Shown one piece after another: positions 51,884-60,992 of a stretch of DNA of 64,000 bases (its first letter is position 1; each line of letters opens with the position of its first letter). Location: the NCBI GenBank assembly GCA_041394885.1, contig JAWKHI010000007.1, positions 124,001 through 188,000 of the forward strand, in the 5' to 3' direction. Below the pieces are notes generated by a model that made no database searches, was not told where the DNA came from, and saw only the letters and a list, made by a program, of their open reading frames with translations. Both the position numbers and the translations under genes were made by a program. The stretch is from DSOI01 sp041394885. GTDB lineage: Bacteria > Acidobacteriota > Terriglobia > Bryobacterales > Bryobacteraceae.

Positions 51884-52819
51884 ATGAAGCCGACCGAGCG
51901 GATTTGGCATAACGGAAAATTTATTCCCTGGCAGGACGCAACGATCCACGTCCTCTCGCATGTGGTGAGCTACGGAAGCTCCGTATTCGAGGGAATACGT
52001 TGCTACGAGACAGCTTCCGGGCCGGCGATCTTCCGGCTGCGCGAGCACGTTCGGCGCCTGATCGAGTCCGCGCGAATTTACAGGATCGATGGCCTGGGAT
52101 TCAGCCTGGACGAATTGTCGCAGGCGATGGTGGATCTGGTGGCTCTGAACAAACTGAAGAGCTGTTACATCCGGCCGATTGTGCTGCGCGGATATGGCGA
52201 CATCGGCGTGATGCCGCGCAACAATCCGATCGAGGTGTATGTGGCTTGCTGGGAGTGGGGCAAGTACCTTGGTCCGGAAGCGCTGGCGGAAGGTGTGGAC
52301 GTGTGCATTTCGAGTTGGAATCGCAACGCGCCGAATACGATGCCGACGTTGTCGAAAGCGGGCGGAAACTATTTGAGCTCGCAGTTGATCCGCATGGAAG
52401 CCGACGTGAACGGGTACGCCGAGGGAATCGCACTGGATACGTCGGGGTTCGTCAGCGAAGGGTCCGGCGAGAACATCTTCGTGATCCGGGACGGCAAGAT
52501 CTACACGCCGCCACTGTCGGCGTCCGTGCTGGCGGGGATCACGCGGGATTCGGTGCTCACGCTAGCGCGAGACCGAAAGATCCCGATCGTGGAGACCAAT
52601 CTGCTGCGCGAGTTCCTCTACATCGCCGATGAGATCTTCTTTACGGGCACGGCCGCCGAGGTGACGCCCGTGCGTTCGATTGACCGGATGCAGATCGGCG
52701 GCGGGCGTCGAGGCCCGATCACACAACAGCTGCAAGAAGACTTTTTCGGAATCGTGGAAGGTAAGGCAGAAGACCGGTATGGATGGCTGACGCCGGTTCC
52801 GCAAACGGTAACCGCCTAA
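51884..52819 (+). CDS. ilvE: Branched-chain amino acid aminotransferase
   Basis: 311 residues, normal length. It transfers amino groups between glutamate and 2-oxoacids of Val, Leu and Ile (PLP). Motifs: VSYGSSVFEGIRCYET (about 30-45), MPTLSKAGGNYLSSQ with the PLP Lys in TLSKAGGNY, SGFVSEGSGENIFVI and FFTGTAAEVTPVRSID, the fold-IV signature. Longer in-frame readings upstream lack support. The start is close behind a TATAAT box. Followed by a 244-nt gap with no gene. Confidence 0.95.
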   Translation: MKPTERIWHNGKFIPWQDATIHVLSHVVSYGSSVFEGIRCYETASGPAIFRLREHVRRLIESARIYRIDGLGFSLDELSQAMVDLVALNKLKSCYIRPIVLRGYGDIGVMPRNNPIEVYVACWEWGKYLGPEALAEGVDVCISSWNRNAPNTMPTLSKAGGNYLSSQLIRMEADVNGYAEGIALDTSGFVSEGSGENIFVIRDGKIYTPPLSASVLAGITRDSVLTLARDRKIPIVETNLLREFLYIADEIFFTGTAAEVTPVRSIDRMQIGGGRRGPITQQLQEDFFGIVEGKAEDRYGWLTPVPQTVTA

Positions 52820-53063
52820 AAGCAGGAGTCCGGCGGCCAATGAAGAAGAGGGAGTGGATCGGCGAGCGCGACTCACCACCGGTCACCTCCCCCGAGATTT
52901 CCCGGCATTTTGTCGCGCTCGCTTCGGATCGTCTACGTTTGTACCAGTTCGAGCGGCCGGACGCCAGCGAAAACTGCCCGTTCGGGACCGTTTCACACAG
53001 ATATATCTCATTTTTTTTCAATCACTTACAGTCGGCCCCCTGTGTCAAAGTTGTGAATAAAAC

Positions 53064-54224
53064 ATGAATTTAAAATCCTGTTTTGGTGTGGATCCCTCCA
53101 GCGGGCAAGGCGTGGAGGTTCGTTTTGGAGAATTGATCGCCGGGGTGGAGCCGATCCTGTCGCCGGACAAGGCAGAAGGGTATGTGAGTCCGGGGTGGAT
53201 CGACGTACAGGTGAACGGGTTTGCGGGTGTGGATTATTGTTCACCGGAGGCGCCGGTGGAAGAGATTGCGCGATCCATTCATGCGCAGTTTGCCACGGGG
53301 GTCACGCGGCTGTTCCCGACGGTGATCACGGGATCGCGGGAGAACATGGCGGGCGCGATCCGGAATCTGGCGAAGGCGAAGGCGGAGTTGGACATCGAGG
53401 GGCGCGCGATGGCGGGGTTTCATATCGAAGGTCCGCACATTTCGCCGGAGGACGGTCCGCGTGGAGCGCATCCGGTCAGTTGCGTGCGCGCGCCGGAGAC
53501 GGGCGAGTTCGACCGTTGGATGGAACTATCCGACGGCGCGGTGAAGATGGTAACGGTGTCGCCGGAGTGGCCCGGAATCGCAGCCTATATCGAGCATGCG
53601 GTGACGGCAGGCGTGGTGATCGCGATCGGGCATACCAAGGCGACGGCGGAGCAGATTGACGAGGCGGTGCGTGCGGGCGCGACGATTTCCACGCATCTGG
53701 GCAACGGAGCGCACAGCGTGATGCGGCGGCATCCGAACTACATCTGGGATCAGTTGGCGGACGACCGCCTGGCGGCGAGCTTCATTGTGGATGGGATCCA
53801 TTTGCCGGCGTCGTTCGTGAAGTCCGCGATCCGGGCCAAGGGCGTGGAGCGTTCGATCCTGGTGACCGACGCGGTGATGCCGGCGGGTTGCGAACCCGGA
53901 CGGTACCGGCTGGGCGAGGTGGACGTGGAGTTGCATGCCGACGACCGGGTGACGCTGGTGGGGCTTCCGCGGCTGGCGGGCTCATCGCTGCGAATGCATC
54001 GCGGCGTGGGGAACCTGACCAAACTGGCCGGGCTGCAGTTGTTCGAGGCGATTGCGATGGCGGCGAGGAATCCGGCGCGAGTCTGCCGGATCCCGGGACG
54101 GCAGCGCGGATTGCAGGCGGGCGACCGGGCCGATCTGGTTCAGTTCCAGTTCGACGCGGCGAAGGGGGAGGTAGAAGTGGACGCGGTCTACCTGGACGGC
54201 GAGCGGGTGTACAGGCGGGCGTAG
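53064..54224 (+). CDS. nagA: N-acetylglucosamine-6-phosphate deacetylase
   Basis: 386 residues. Motifs: SPGWIDVQVNGFAGVDY (42-58), AGFHIEGPHISPEDGPRGAH (metal Glu, 123-142), IGHTKATAEQIDEA (His), THLGNGAHSVMRRHPN (His), and SILVTDAVMPAG (catalytic Asp). It takes GlcNAc-6-P from cell-wall recycling or chitin toward glucosamine-6-P. Preceded by a less G/C-rich 244-nt leader with a T8 run (53011-53018) and followed by a hairpin (54241). No nagB adjoins. Confidence 0.93.
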   Translation: MNLKSCFGVDPSSGQGVEVRFGELIAGVEPILSPDKAEGYVSPGWIDVQVNGFAGVDYCSPEAPVEEIARSIHAQFATGVTRLFPTVITGSRENMAGAIRNLAKAKAELDIEGRAMAGFHIEGPHISPEDGPRGAHPVSCVRAPETGEFDRWMELSDGAVKMVTVSPEWPGIAAYIEHAVTAGVVIAIGHTKATAEQIDEAVRAGATISTHLGNGAHSVMRRHPNYIWDQLADDRLAASFIVDGIHLPASFVKSAIRAKGVERSILVTDAVMPAGCEPGRYRLGEVDVELHADDRVTLVGLPRLAGSSLRMHRGVGNLTKLAGLQLFEAIAMAARNPARVCRIPGRQRGLQAGDRADLVQFQFDAAKGEVEVDAVYLDGERVYRRA

Positions 54225-54240
54225 AACCGAACGGGCAAAA

Positions 54241-54266
54241 CGCACGAAAAAAGAAGTGCGGGTTTT
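54241..54266 (+). terminator. Possible Rho-independent terminator after nagA
   Basis: CGCAC (54241-54245) and GTGCG (54256-54260) flank an A-rich 10-nt loop, followed by GGTTTT. It starts 17 nt after the nagA stop. The stem is short but the T-tract supports it. Confidence 0.5.
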
Positions 54267-54359
54267 GTCGATCCCGGCTCTCGTCGTTCGACGTCACCAT
54301 GAGGAGATCCCGCGCCGGTGTGCGGGGCTCCTGACTAGCGATGCAAGGAGACGAAGAAC

Positions 54360-54797
54360 ATGCGAGTGATGGTGATTGTGAAGGCCAGCAAAGAGTCCGA
54401 AGCCGGTGTCATGCCGAGCACGGAGATGCTGGCGGCGATGGGCAAATACAACGAAGAACTAGTGAAGGCGGGCGTTTTGTTGGCGGGCGAGGGCTTGAAG
54501 GCGACATCGCACGGAGCGCGGGTGCGCTTCTCCGGTGAGAAGCGAATCGTGATCGACGGTCCGTTCACGGAAACGAAGGAACTGATCGCGGGATTCTGGC
54601 TGTGGCAGGTGGACACGATGGAAGAGGCGGTCGAGTGGCTGAAGCGGTGCCCCAATCCGCATCGCGAAGAGACCGAAGTGGAGATTCGTCCGGTGTTCGA
54701 GGCGAGCGATTTCGGTGCGGATTTCACTCCCGAATTGAGAAAACAGGAGGAAGGCGTACGGATGGCGGCGGAACAAAACAACGCCGGGGACGCCTGA
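54360..54797 (+). CDS. YCII/DGPF-domain protein
   Basis: 145 residues. A ferredoxin-like alpha/beta fold with the DGPFTETKELIAGFWLWQVDTM stretch (about 60-82), matching the DGPF[TA]E[TS]KE motif of YCII-related proteins, often annotated as transcription-initiation or dehydrogenase-like without proof. AAGGAG (54345-54350) is the ribosome site. Convergent with the CoA-binding gene after 26 bp. Confidence 0.85.
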   Translation: MRVMVIVKASKESEAGVMPSTEMLAAMGKYNEELVKAGVLLAGEGLKATSHGARVRFSGEKRIVIDGPFTETKELIAGFWLWQVDTMEEAVEWLKRCPNPHREETEVEIRPVFEASDFGADFTPELRKQEEGVRMAAEQNNAGDA

Positions 54798-54823
54798 ACG
54801 CGCCGACTGGGCATTGTTGCGGG

Positions 54824-55222
54824 CTAGGCGCGGGGAAGGCGGCGATGATCCTTGAGAATGCACCGATCCATCACCACCAACAGACCGGCGTCGCGGGCTA
54901 GTTGCGCGGCTCGCTCGTCGACCACGCCCTCCTGCATCCAGATCGCTTTGGCGCCGATGCGGATGGCGGCTTCGACGATCGGCATCACGTGCTCGGACCG
55001 GCGGAAGATGTTCACGATGTCGACGGGCTCAGGTACGGAATCGAGGTCCGGGTAGCAGGTCTGGTCAAGGATGGTGGATTCGTTGGGATTGACGGGGATG
55101 ATCCGGTATCCCTGGGATTGCATGTAATGGCTGACGCCGAAGCTGGGGCGGAATGGACTACCGGAGAGCCCGACGACGGCGATGGTCCGCCCGATGCGCA
55201 GCACCTGTTCCACGGTGTTCAT
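54824..55222 (-). CDS. CoA-binding domain protein (YccU-like)
   Basis: 132 residues, single Rossmann-type CoA-binding domain. Motifs: TIAVVGLSGSPFRPSFGV, IIPVNPNE, WMQEGVVDERAAQLARDAGL, and MDRCILKDH (Cys about 122), matching the YccU/succinyl-CoA-synthetase-alpha-like family. It follows rluB by 7 nt, at the end of the scp operon. Function unproven. Confidence 0.88.
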   Translation of the reverse strand: MNTVEQVLRIGRTIAVVGLSGSPFRPSFGVSHYMQSQGYRIIPVNPNESTILDQTCYPDLDSVPEPVDIVNIFRRSEHVMPIVEAAIRIGAKAIWMQEGVVDERAAQLARDAGLLVVMDRCILKDHRRLPRA

Positions 55223-55229
55223 GGTGCGA

Positions 55230-55958
55230 TCAGCTGGATAGATGCAGCAGCTTCTGAAACTGCTTCACTTCTTCGGCGGTGAGCATCCGATAATCGGCGG
55301 GCGGCAGCTTTCCGAGTTTGAGAGGACCGATCTGAATGCGGCGGAGCTTTTCGACCAGCAGTCCAAAGTGAGCGAACATGTCGCGAATCTGATGGTTCCG
55401 CCCTTCTTCGAGGGTGACCTCGTACCAGGGATTGGTGGCGCGGCGTTGAATGCGGAGTCCGCATGGGCCGGTGCGGCGGCCGTGAATGGGGAGCCCGGTA
55501 CGGAACTGGACCTCTTGCTCGGGCTTGAGATAGCCGTTCACCTTGACCTCGTAGATCTTTTTGACCTTATTCTTGGCCGAAAGGATGGCGTTGGTGAAGT
55601 CGCCATCGTTGGTGAGCAGGAGTGCGCCTTCGCTGTTGTAGTCCAGGCGTCCGATGGGGTAGACGCGCTCGCGGATCGGTTTGAGCAGGTCCATGACGGT
55701 CTCGCGGCGCTCGGGATCGGAGGTGGTGCAGACGCAGCCTTTGGGCTTGTGGAGCAGGATGTAGAGCTTCTGGCTGGGGGGACGGATGTGCTTGCCGATG
55801 ACGCGAATTTCGTCGCGGTCCGGGTCGGCTTTGGAGCCGAGTTCGACGACGGTCTTGCCGTTGACCTGCACCTTCCCCTGGACGATGAGTTCTTCGGCTT
55901 TGCGGCGGCTGGCCACACCGAGCCGTGACAGGATCTTCTGGAGACGCTCTTCAGGCAT
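55230..55958 (-). CDS. rluB: Ribosomal large-subunit pseudouridine synthase B
   Basis: 242 residues from ATG 55958 (MPEERLQKILSRLGVASRRK); the in-frame stretch upstream is the antisense-like reading of the scpB tail and has a Pro/Thr-rich, non-protein-like composition. The S4 domain is at the N-terminus, then the RluB/E/F core YPIGRLDYNSEGALLLTNDG with catalytic Asp106 and LEEGRNHQIRDMF. It modifies 23S rRNA, expected at position 2605 (E. coli). The start lies 8 bp inside the end of scpB. Confidence 0.93.
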   Translation of the reverse strand: MPEERLQKILSRLGVASRRKAEELIVQGKVQVNGKTVVELGSKADPDRDEIRVIGKHIRPPSQKLYILLHKPKGCVCTTSDPERRETVMDLLKPIRERVYPIGRLDYNSEGALLLTNDGDFTNAILSAKNKVKKIYEVKVNGYLKPEQEVQFRTGLPIHGRRTGPCGLRIQRRATNPWYEVTLEEGRNHQIRDMFAHFGLLVEKLRRIQIGPLKLGKLPPADYRMLTAEEVKQFQKLLHLSS

Positions 55959-56919
55959 TCGGTGCGCCGGAATCTGCGTCGCTATCGGCGTCGGCGGAAG
56001 GAGGCTGCTGGGCGGCTGATGCGTCCGGCGCGGAGAGTGGCTCGGCGTCGCTGGAGGTGGCTTCGTTGGAGGCAGCTTCGTCTGAGGCAGCTTCGTGTGA
56101 GACGGGTTGGGACTGGGTGGTGTCCGGATCCGGATCGCCGGAGGCCTCGGGCGAGAGCGTCTCGCTCTGGTCGTTTTCGGCTGAAGGGTCCGGTTCGCTC
56201 TGGCCGCCGGCCGAATCCTGGGCACCGGGGAGCGATTGTTGTTCGGGCGTGTCGTCTTCGGTGTCGCCGAGGGCGAGGCGACTCCACTCCTCGAACTCCT
56301 TCAGGGTGGGCAACTCGGCGAGATCCTTGAGCCCGAATTGAACGAGGAAATCCTTGGTGGTCTTGTAGAGCACAGGCCGGCCGACCACCTGTTTGCGACC
56401 GGCGGCAGTGATGAGCTTGCGCTCGAGAAGGGTCTTGAGCACGCCGGCACCCTGAACGCCGCGGATTTCCTGGATCTCGGGCGAGGTGATGGGCTGCTTG
56501 TAGGCGATGACGGCGAGCGTCTCAAGGGCAGCCAGGGAGAGCTTCAAAGGCGGCTTGAGCCTTTTGACGAAGCCGCGAATCTCATCGTGGAACTCCGGTT
56601 TGGTGCTCATCTTGTAGCCGCCGGCGACTTCGCGGACGGCGACGCCGCGATTTGGGAGCGCGGCGTCCGCGACCAAGGCATCGAGCGCGGCTTGCACCGT
56701 TTCTTTTGGGCGATTGAGGACCTGGGCGATCTGCGCGGCCGACATGGGCTCTTCGAGCACATAGACGATGGCCTCGACCAGTGCGCGCAGATGGTCGGCC
56801 TCCTGTTCACCGGCGGACTCGGCCGCCTCCACACCCAATTGTTCCGGGTCCAGCTCCAACATTGTTTCCTCCGCGGAGGCAGTGTCCTGTTCCCGCGGGG
56901 TCGTCATGGAATCTTCCAT
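55951..56919 (-). CDS. scpB: Segregation and condensation protein B
   Basis: 322 residues; an in-frame ATG at 56907 has a better ribosome site (GGAAG). Winged-helix core: EAIVYVLEEPMSAAQIAQVLN, AVREVAGGYKMSTKPEF, LAVIAYKQPITSPEIQEIRG. These are typical ScpB. The C-terminal about 100 residues form an acidic, Ser/Asp/Glu/Ala-rich tail with short repeats (EAASDEAASNEATSSD), absent from most ScpB. It acts with SMC and ScpA. Six nt behind scpA. Confidence 0.94.
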   Translation of the reverse strand: MEDSMTTPREQDTASAEETMLELDPEQLGVEAAESAGEQEADHLRALVEAIVYVLEEPMSAAQIAQVLNRPKETVQAALDALVADAALPNRGVAVREVAGGYKMSTKPEFHDEIRGFVKRLKPPLKLSLAALETLAVIAYKQPITSPEIQEIRGVQGAGVLKTLLERKLITAAGRKQVVGRPVLYKTTKDFLVQFGLKDLAELPTLKEFEEWSRLALGDTEDDTPEQQSLPGAQDSAGGQSEPDPSAENDQSETLSPEASGDPDPDTTQSQPVSHEAASDEAASNEATSSDAEPLSAPDASAAQQPPSADADSDADSGAPNA

Positions 56920-56925
56920 CTTGCT

Positions 56926-57720
56926 TTAGCTGTATTCCTCTTGAATTGCGGCCAGCGCCTGATCGGTGGCGAAGACCTCATCGAAACTTTTGTGACGCTG
57001 AATACCGATGTCGGAGAAGGCCTCCTGCTGCACCAGGACGACAGCCTGCATGCGGACCATTTCGAGGATCGCCAGGAACAGACAGATCATGGCACGGCGG
57101 CTCCGCTGCTCCCCGAACAGCCGGGTGGCTGAAACGGTCTCCGAGCCACGAACCTCGGCCTTGAGCACGGAGCTCAAGTACTTGATCATATCCGGAACCG
57201 TAACGTCCTCTTTTGTAAGCCCATAAACCGGACGGGCCTTGGCCCGTTCGAGGATTTTCTGGAGGGTCTGAACGAGGTCAAACAAGGAAACGGAAAGTCC
57301 GCCAGCCTCCTCGTCGTCGGAGGCGAAATGGCCGATCTGCGGGTTGGACCAGATGGCCTCCTCGATCTGGCGTTTCTGGTGGAGCATTTCGGCGGCGTTT
57401 TTGAACCGCTCGTGTTCCACCAGACGGTCAACGAGCTCTTTGCGCGGATCTTCATCGGGGGAGATCTTTTCGAGCTCCGGATCCTTGGGCAACAACATCT
57501 TCGACTTGATCTGGATCAAAGTCGCGGCCATGTAGACGAACTCGGCGCTGAGTTCGATGCTCAACTCCGCCGCCTTCTGCATGTACTGGAGGTACTGAGA
57601 TGTAATCTTGGCGATGGGGATATCGTAGATGTTGATCTGCTGCTTGCGGATGAGGTCCAACAGCAGATCAAGGGGGCCGTCGTATGCCTCCAGGTGGACG
57701 TTGATGGGCGAAGCCGACAC
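56926..57720 (-). CDS. scpA: Segregation and condensation protein A
   Basis: 264 residues from GTG 57720. Kleisin start: INVHLEAYDGPLDLLLDLIRK (split in use), IYDIPIAKITSQYLQYM, AEFVYMAATLIQIKSKMLLP, the ScpA signature. The C-terminal winged-helix is present (ATRLFGEQRSRRAMICLFL). It bridges SMC heads in the condensin complex. Operon order scpA-scpB-rluB-CoA-binding. Confidence 0.95.
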   Translation of the reverse strand: MSASPINVHLEAYDGPLDLLLDLIRKQQINIYDIPIAKITSQYLQYMQKAAELSIELSAEFVYMAATLIQIKSKMLLPKDPELEKISPDEDPRKELVDRLVEHERFKNAAEMLHQKRQIEEAIWSNPQIGHFASDDEEAGGLSVSLFDLVQTLQKILERAKARPVYGLTKEDVTVPDMIKYLSSVLKAEVRGSETVSATRLFGEQRSRRAMICLFLAILEMVRMQAVVLVQQEAFSDIGIQRHKSFDEVFATDQALAAIQEEYS

Positions 57721-57752
57721 CGTTTTCTAAAGTAGCACAGAGGGGCTGCCGT

Positions 57753-59048
57753 TCACCGCGCAGCGGGCGCCTTCTCGCGCTTTTCGTTAAACACGAGTGT
57801 AACAGTAACGGTGAGGTTGTCCTCGTTGGTGTCGAGAACGGCTTTGGTGTTCTGGAGGTTGTCGAAGATGCCGTCTTCGCGGAGGCGGGTGAGGAAGAGG
57901 CCGGGATATTCGGCATTGAAGGGCTCTCCTGGCTTCATCGTCCAAAGGCGCTTTACTTCATGCTCTCCGTGAAGGTCCAGACCACGGGTTTCCATCCTGG
58001 CAAAGGAGTAGCGGGGCCCCATCGCGACGCGGTAGAGGATGTCGGCTTCTTTCGCCTTGTCATCGATTTTGGGCTCGATCTTCGAGCTTACTTTCATGAA
58101 ACCACCGCGTTTAATGGCGGCGTGGACGCGCCGCTGGCCCTCCCGGATCTCCTCGAAATTGGCGACGTTGCCCGGCTTGAGCCCGGATGCACCGGCGATG
58201 TCGTCATTGGCCGGGGTACCCGTGACGAGCACGCGGCCGATGGTGAAGCTGGGGCCTTCGTCGATGGTGACCGAGACCGCCAGCCCGCGGACGTCGCTAC
58301 CTTCGACGGGCTTGGCTTCGATCTTGGGAAACTTCACCCGCAGGCGGCCCCTGTTTTCGTACAGCGGCAGGATGCTCGTCCGTAGGATCTCGCGGAAGGT
58401 GTCTTCGCGATAGATGGTTCCCACGGCGACGCCGTGGATGGCGTTGCGAAGGGCGGTTGTCGTGAGAGCTTCGTTGCCGGTGAAGGAGATTTCGGCCACC
58501 GAGGGCAAACCGGCCGCTGGCAGAAACAGAGCGAAGAGCTGACCGTCACGGTCCGATTCGACCTTGGATTTGACGGCGGCGCTGGCGAATTCGGCGACAA
58601 GGGAGCGGAAGCGCTCAACCATGGCCTCGCTGGCGGGGATGCGATCGTCGAACAGGGGCTCCTTCTGCTTCAGGAAGGCACGGGCTTTGGTTTCGTCGAT
58701 GTCGAGCCCCTCGAACCGGTAAGGAATGCGCTGCTCGAAGTCCGTCACTTCGAAGGCGATGTCAAAGCCGCCCTTACCGGATGGACCGTAACGGTAACTG
58801 ACGTTGGACAGGGCGCCGGAGGCGAGGAGGCGCTTTTGAGCCTTGTCGAGTTCGGGCTCGAGCTGTGATTCGGCGAGCTTGGTTCCGGGTGTGAGTCCGG
58901 TGAGCTTGGCGAGCGCGGCGGCCGGGTAGAGCTTGCTGCCGGTGACCTGGAGGGAGTGAATGGGAAAGGCGGGATCTGTATTGTTGGCCTGCGGCAGGGC
59001 TTGGGGGAGGAGGGTGGCGAGGAGCAGGAGGGAGCGACATGGGCTCAT
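57753..59048 (-). CDS. POTRA-domain outer-membrane/periplasmic protein (BamA-like N-terminal part)
   Basis: 431 residues with a signal peptide (MSPCRSLLLLATLLPQAL). POTRA-like repeats are visible (IHSLQVTGSKLYPAAALAKL; PSVAEISFTGNEALTTTALRNAI; PSFTIGRVLVTGTPANDDIAG). At 431 residues it has no obvious 16-strand barrel, so it may be a free-standing POTRA adaptor. It is 32 nt upstream of scpA on the same strand, probably a separate function. Confidence 0.8.
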   Translation of the reverse strand: MSPCRSLLLLATLLPQALPQANNTDPAFPIHSLQVTGSKLYPAAALAKLTGLTPGTKLAESQLEPELDKAQKRLLASGALSNVSYRYGPSGKGGFDIAFEVTDFEQRIPYRFEGLDIDETKARAFLKQKEPLFDDRIPASEAMVERFRSLVAEFASAAVKSKVESDRDGQLFALFLPAAGLPSVAEISFTGNEALTTTALRNAIHGVAVGTIYREDTFREILRTSILPLYENRGRLRVKFPKIEAKPVEGSDVRGLAVSVTIDEGPSFTIGRVLVTGTPANDDIAGASGLKPGNVANFEEIREGQRRVHAAIKRGGFMKVSSKIEPKIDDKAKEADILYRVAMGPRYSFARMETRGLDLHGEHEVKRLWTMKPGEPFNAEYPGLFLTRLREDGIFDNLQNTKAVLDTNEDNLTVTVTLVFNEKREKAPAAR

Positions 59049-59149
59049 ACTTCCATTATGCGGCGGGGGGGTGGCAAGGGTGTAGGTGGGATGGGGGAGG
59101 GTGATAGGGAAGAGGGGGGCTCGTGGAGGGGGTGAAGGTGGCCGATAAG

Positions 59150-59725
59150 ATGGAGGTGGAAGCAGTGTTTGAGCAGGTGGTTCCGGTTCTGCCGTTTGGG
59201 TGCTGGAACTTCGGATGTGTTGACAGGCCTGGGGGCGGGGCCTTAGTCTGGAAACGATCCATGGCGAGCGGTCCGGCAGTCGCGTTCAGCAGAAGGGTGG
59301 TGTGGGGCCACTCGTGCGCGCCGGCGTCCGCGGACCCCGACACGGTATATGTGTTCGATGCGCGGGAGGATGAGGATGGGCTTCCATCCGTACGGCAGTG
59401 GCTGGGCGCGGTCCCCTGCGAGCCAGTTCCGCTGGTGGCGGTCATCGCTCCGAAGCCAGACCAGGCAATGACGGTGGCGGACGCGGAGGGGTTCGAGGCG
59501 GCGCTTGCGTCGCTGTGGGCGTATCCGCTGGCACGGCCGGACGGTGACGTCGACCTTCTGGGCTACGTCCGCGGGCTATTGCCGGACATGAACCAAGAGG
59601 GAGGAGAGCGGGAGTTGTCTCCCGAGCCCGACTATTCGATATTCGGGGCCGAGTCGGCCGATGATTTCGAGCGGGCGGCGGCCCGAATTGTACGCGCGGT
59701 TCCGCTACACGAGCGGATCGACTAA
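59150..59725 (+). CDS. Hypothetical protein, no recognised family
   Basis: About 191 residues from ATG 59150; an in-frame GTG at 59123 is an alternative. The chain is mostly small and mixed (TVYVFDAREDEDGLPSVRQW, VPLVAVIAPKPDQAMTVADA) with a possible nucleotide- or GTPase-like strand pattern, but I see no P-loop. No signal or membrane segment. It precedes the next gene by 42 nt on the same strand and is probably co-transcribed with it. Confidence 0.55.
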   Translation: MEVEAVFEQVVPVLPFGCWNFGCVDRPGGGALVWKRSMASGPAVAFSRRVVWGHSCAPASADPDTVYVFDAREDEDGLPSVRQWLGAVPCEPVPLVAVIAPKPDQAMTVADAEGFEAALASLWAYPLARPDGDVDLLGYVRGLLPDMNQEGGERELSPEPDYSIFGAESADDFERAAARIVRAVPLHERID

Positions 59726-59767
59726 GTACTTGTAGATTTTTCGGGTCGTCGAACTACCATTCAGAGG

Positions 59768-60988
59768 GTGACTTCCTCGGATCCAGTGGTTCGCGACTTT
59801 TTTCTCTCCCGGCAGATTGCCGACATATCCGGTCCGTGGCGGCCGGGCAGCATCCGCGATCAGATTCTGCGCGCCCGGATGGTTGTGGACCGCGCGTTGG
59901 CAAATGGATGGATTTCACCGCAGCGTCCGGTGGCCGTCCTGGGCGCTGGCATCGCCGGAATCACCGCTGCCGTGGTGGCGCGAACGGCCGGTGTAAGCGT
60001 CACCATCTTCGAGAAAGACAAGCCTGCCGCGGCACAGAGCCGGTCATTCCGATGGGTGGACCCGGCGGCGTACGACTGGCCGCACCCGTGGTGGGGTAGC
60101 GGAGAGATGGTTTGGGATCACGGCGGGCGCTGGCCGCTTCGATTGGAGGCAGGCGAGGGGCGCACTCTTGCTTTTCAGTTTGCGAGCCTACTGAGGAAAG
60201 AGAAAAACATCCGCTACGTGCGGGAGAATGTCACCGGGCTTGCACAGGAAAAGGACAGGATTCGAGTGGCAACGAATGCCGGCTTGGTGGAAGAATTCGC
60301 ATTGGTGGTGGATTGCCGGGGGGCAGGCAAGGAGCGATCGTGCGGCGATTTCGAAACAATTCCGTTTTGGAGCGGCATGGACCCGCGCCGGATCGTAGCG
60401 GGGAAAGCGGCTGAACTCGGACGTCCGGTCCGGGTGCTGATATCCGGCGGCGGTGACGGAGCCATTCAGGACTTCCTGCTCCTGGCCACCGGCCGTGCCT
60501 CGATCGCACAACTGGCGGTGGAGGCGGGATTGGCGCGCGACGTGCTGCGAACCGGTCTCACGCCGATCAGCGGATCACTGGCAGAACTGGCTGGGTTCGA
60601 GCGGGAAGCACTGAGTATCGAGGAGCGATGCTGGCGTGACTTCTGCTGGCAGGGTCCACCGGGCACCGAAGCCGGACTCACATCGTGTTTGGCGGAGTTC
60701 TACGAGGGGTGGGTGGCCCGTCTGGCGGACCGGTGGAAGCCGCTTCCGGCGAACCGCACTCCCATCGAGTTCACACTCGTCCGGACGGCGGGCCATTATT
60801 CGGTATGCTATCCGCTCAACCGGCTGATCGGTATGGTCGCCGAGCGCCAGTTCCGGCCCAAGGTGGTAGTGGGGCGGCTCGAAGCGCTGTACAAGCCAAC
60901 GGATTTCGACCTGTCGCTGATTCGCCACGGGATCGAAACGAGTGCGCCGCCGTTTGGCGTTCGCCGCCAGATTTTTCCATTCCAGTAG
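59768..60988 (+). CDS. FAD-dependent oxidoreductase of unknown type
   Basis: 406 residues from GTG 59768; ATG 59879 is an alternative start. Rossmann motif RPVAVLGAGIAGITAAVVARTAGV (residues about 53-76, split), FEKDKPAA after the second strand, and a second nucleotide-binding loop VRVLISGGGDGAIQDFLLL (about 222-240). It resembles DAO/amine-oxidase-like flavoproteins with an N-terminal 40-residue cap. The C-terminal part (TPIEFTLVRTAGHYSVCYPL) is unfamiliar. It ends 4 bp from the convergent RND adaptor gene. Partner of the upstream hypothetical gene. Substrate unknown. Confidence 0.75.
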   Translation: MTSSDPVVRDFFLSRQIADISGPWRPGSIRDQILRARMVVDRALANGWISPQRPVAVLGAGIAGITAAVVARTAGVSVTIFEKDKPAAAQSRSFRWVDPAAYDWPHPWWGSGEMVWDHGGRWPLRLEAGEGRTLAFQFASLLRKEKNIRYVRENVTGLAQEKDRIRVATNAGLVEEFALVVDCRGAGKERSCGDFETIPFWSGMDPRRIVAGKAAELGRPVRVLISGGGDGAIQDFLLLATGRASIAQLAVEAGLARDVLRTGLTPISGSLAELAGFEREALSIEERCWRDFCWQGPPGTEAGLTSCLAEFYEGWVARLADRWKPLPANRTPIEFTLVRTAGHYSVCYPLNRLIGMVAERQFRPKVVVGRLEALYKPTDFDLSLIRHGIETSAPPFGVRRQIFPFQ

Positions 60989-60992
60989 GCGG

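Noticed and set aside
55959..56225. N-terminal extension of rluB by about 89 residues
   Set aside because: This stretch is the other-frame reading of the scpB acidic tail, and is Pro/Thr-rich and unlike any rRNA synthase.
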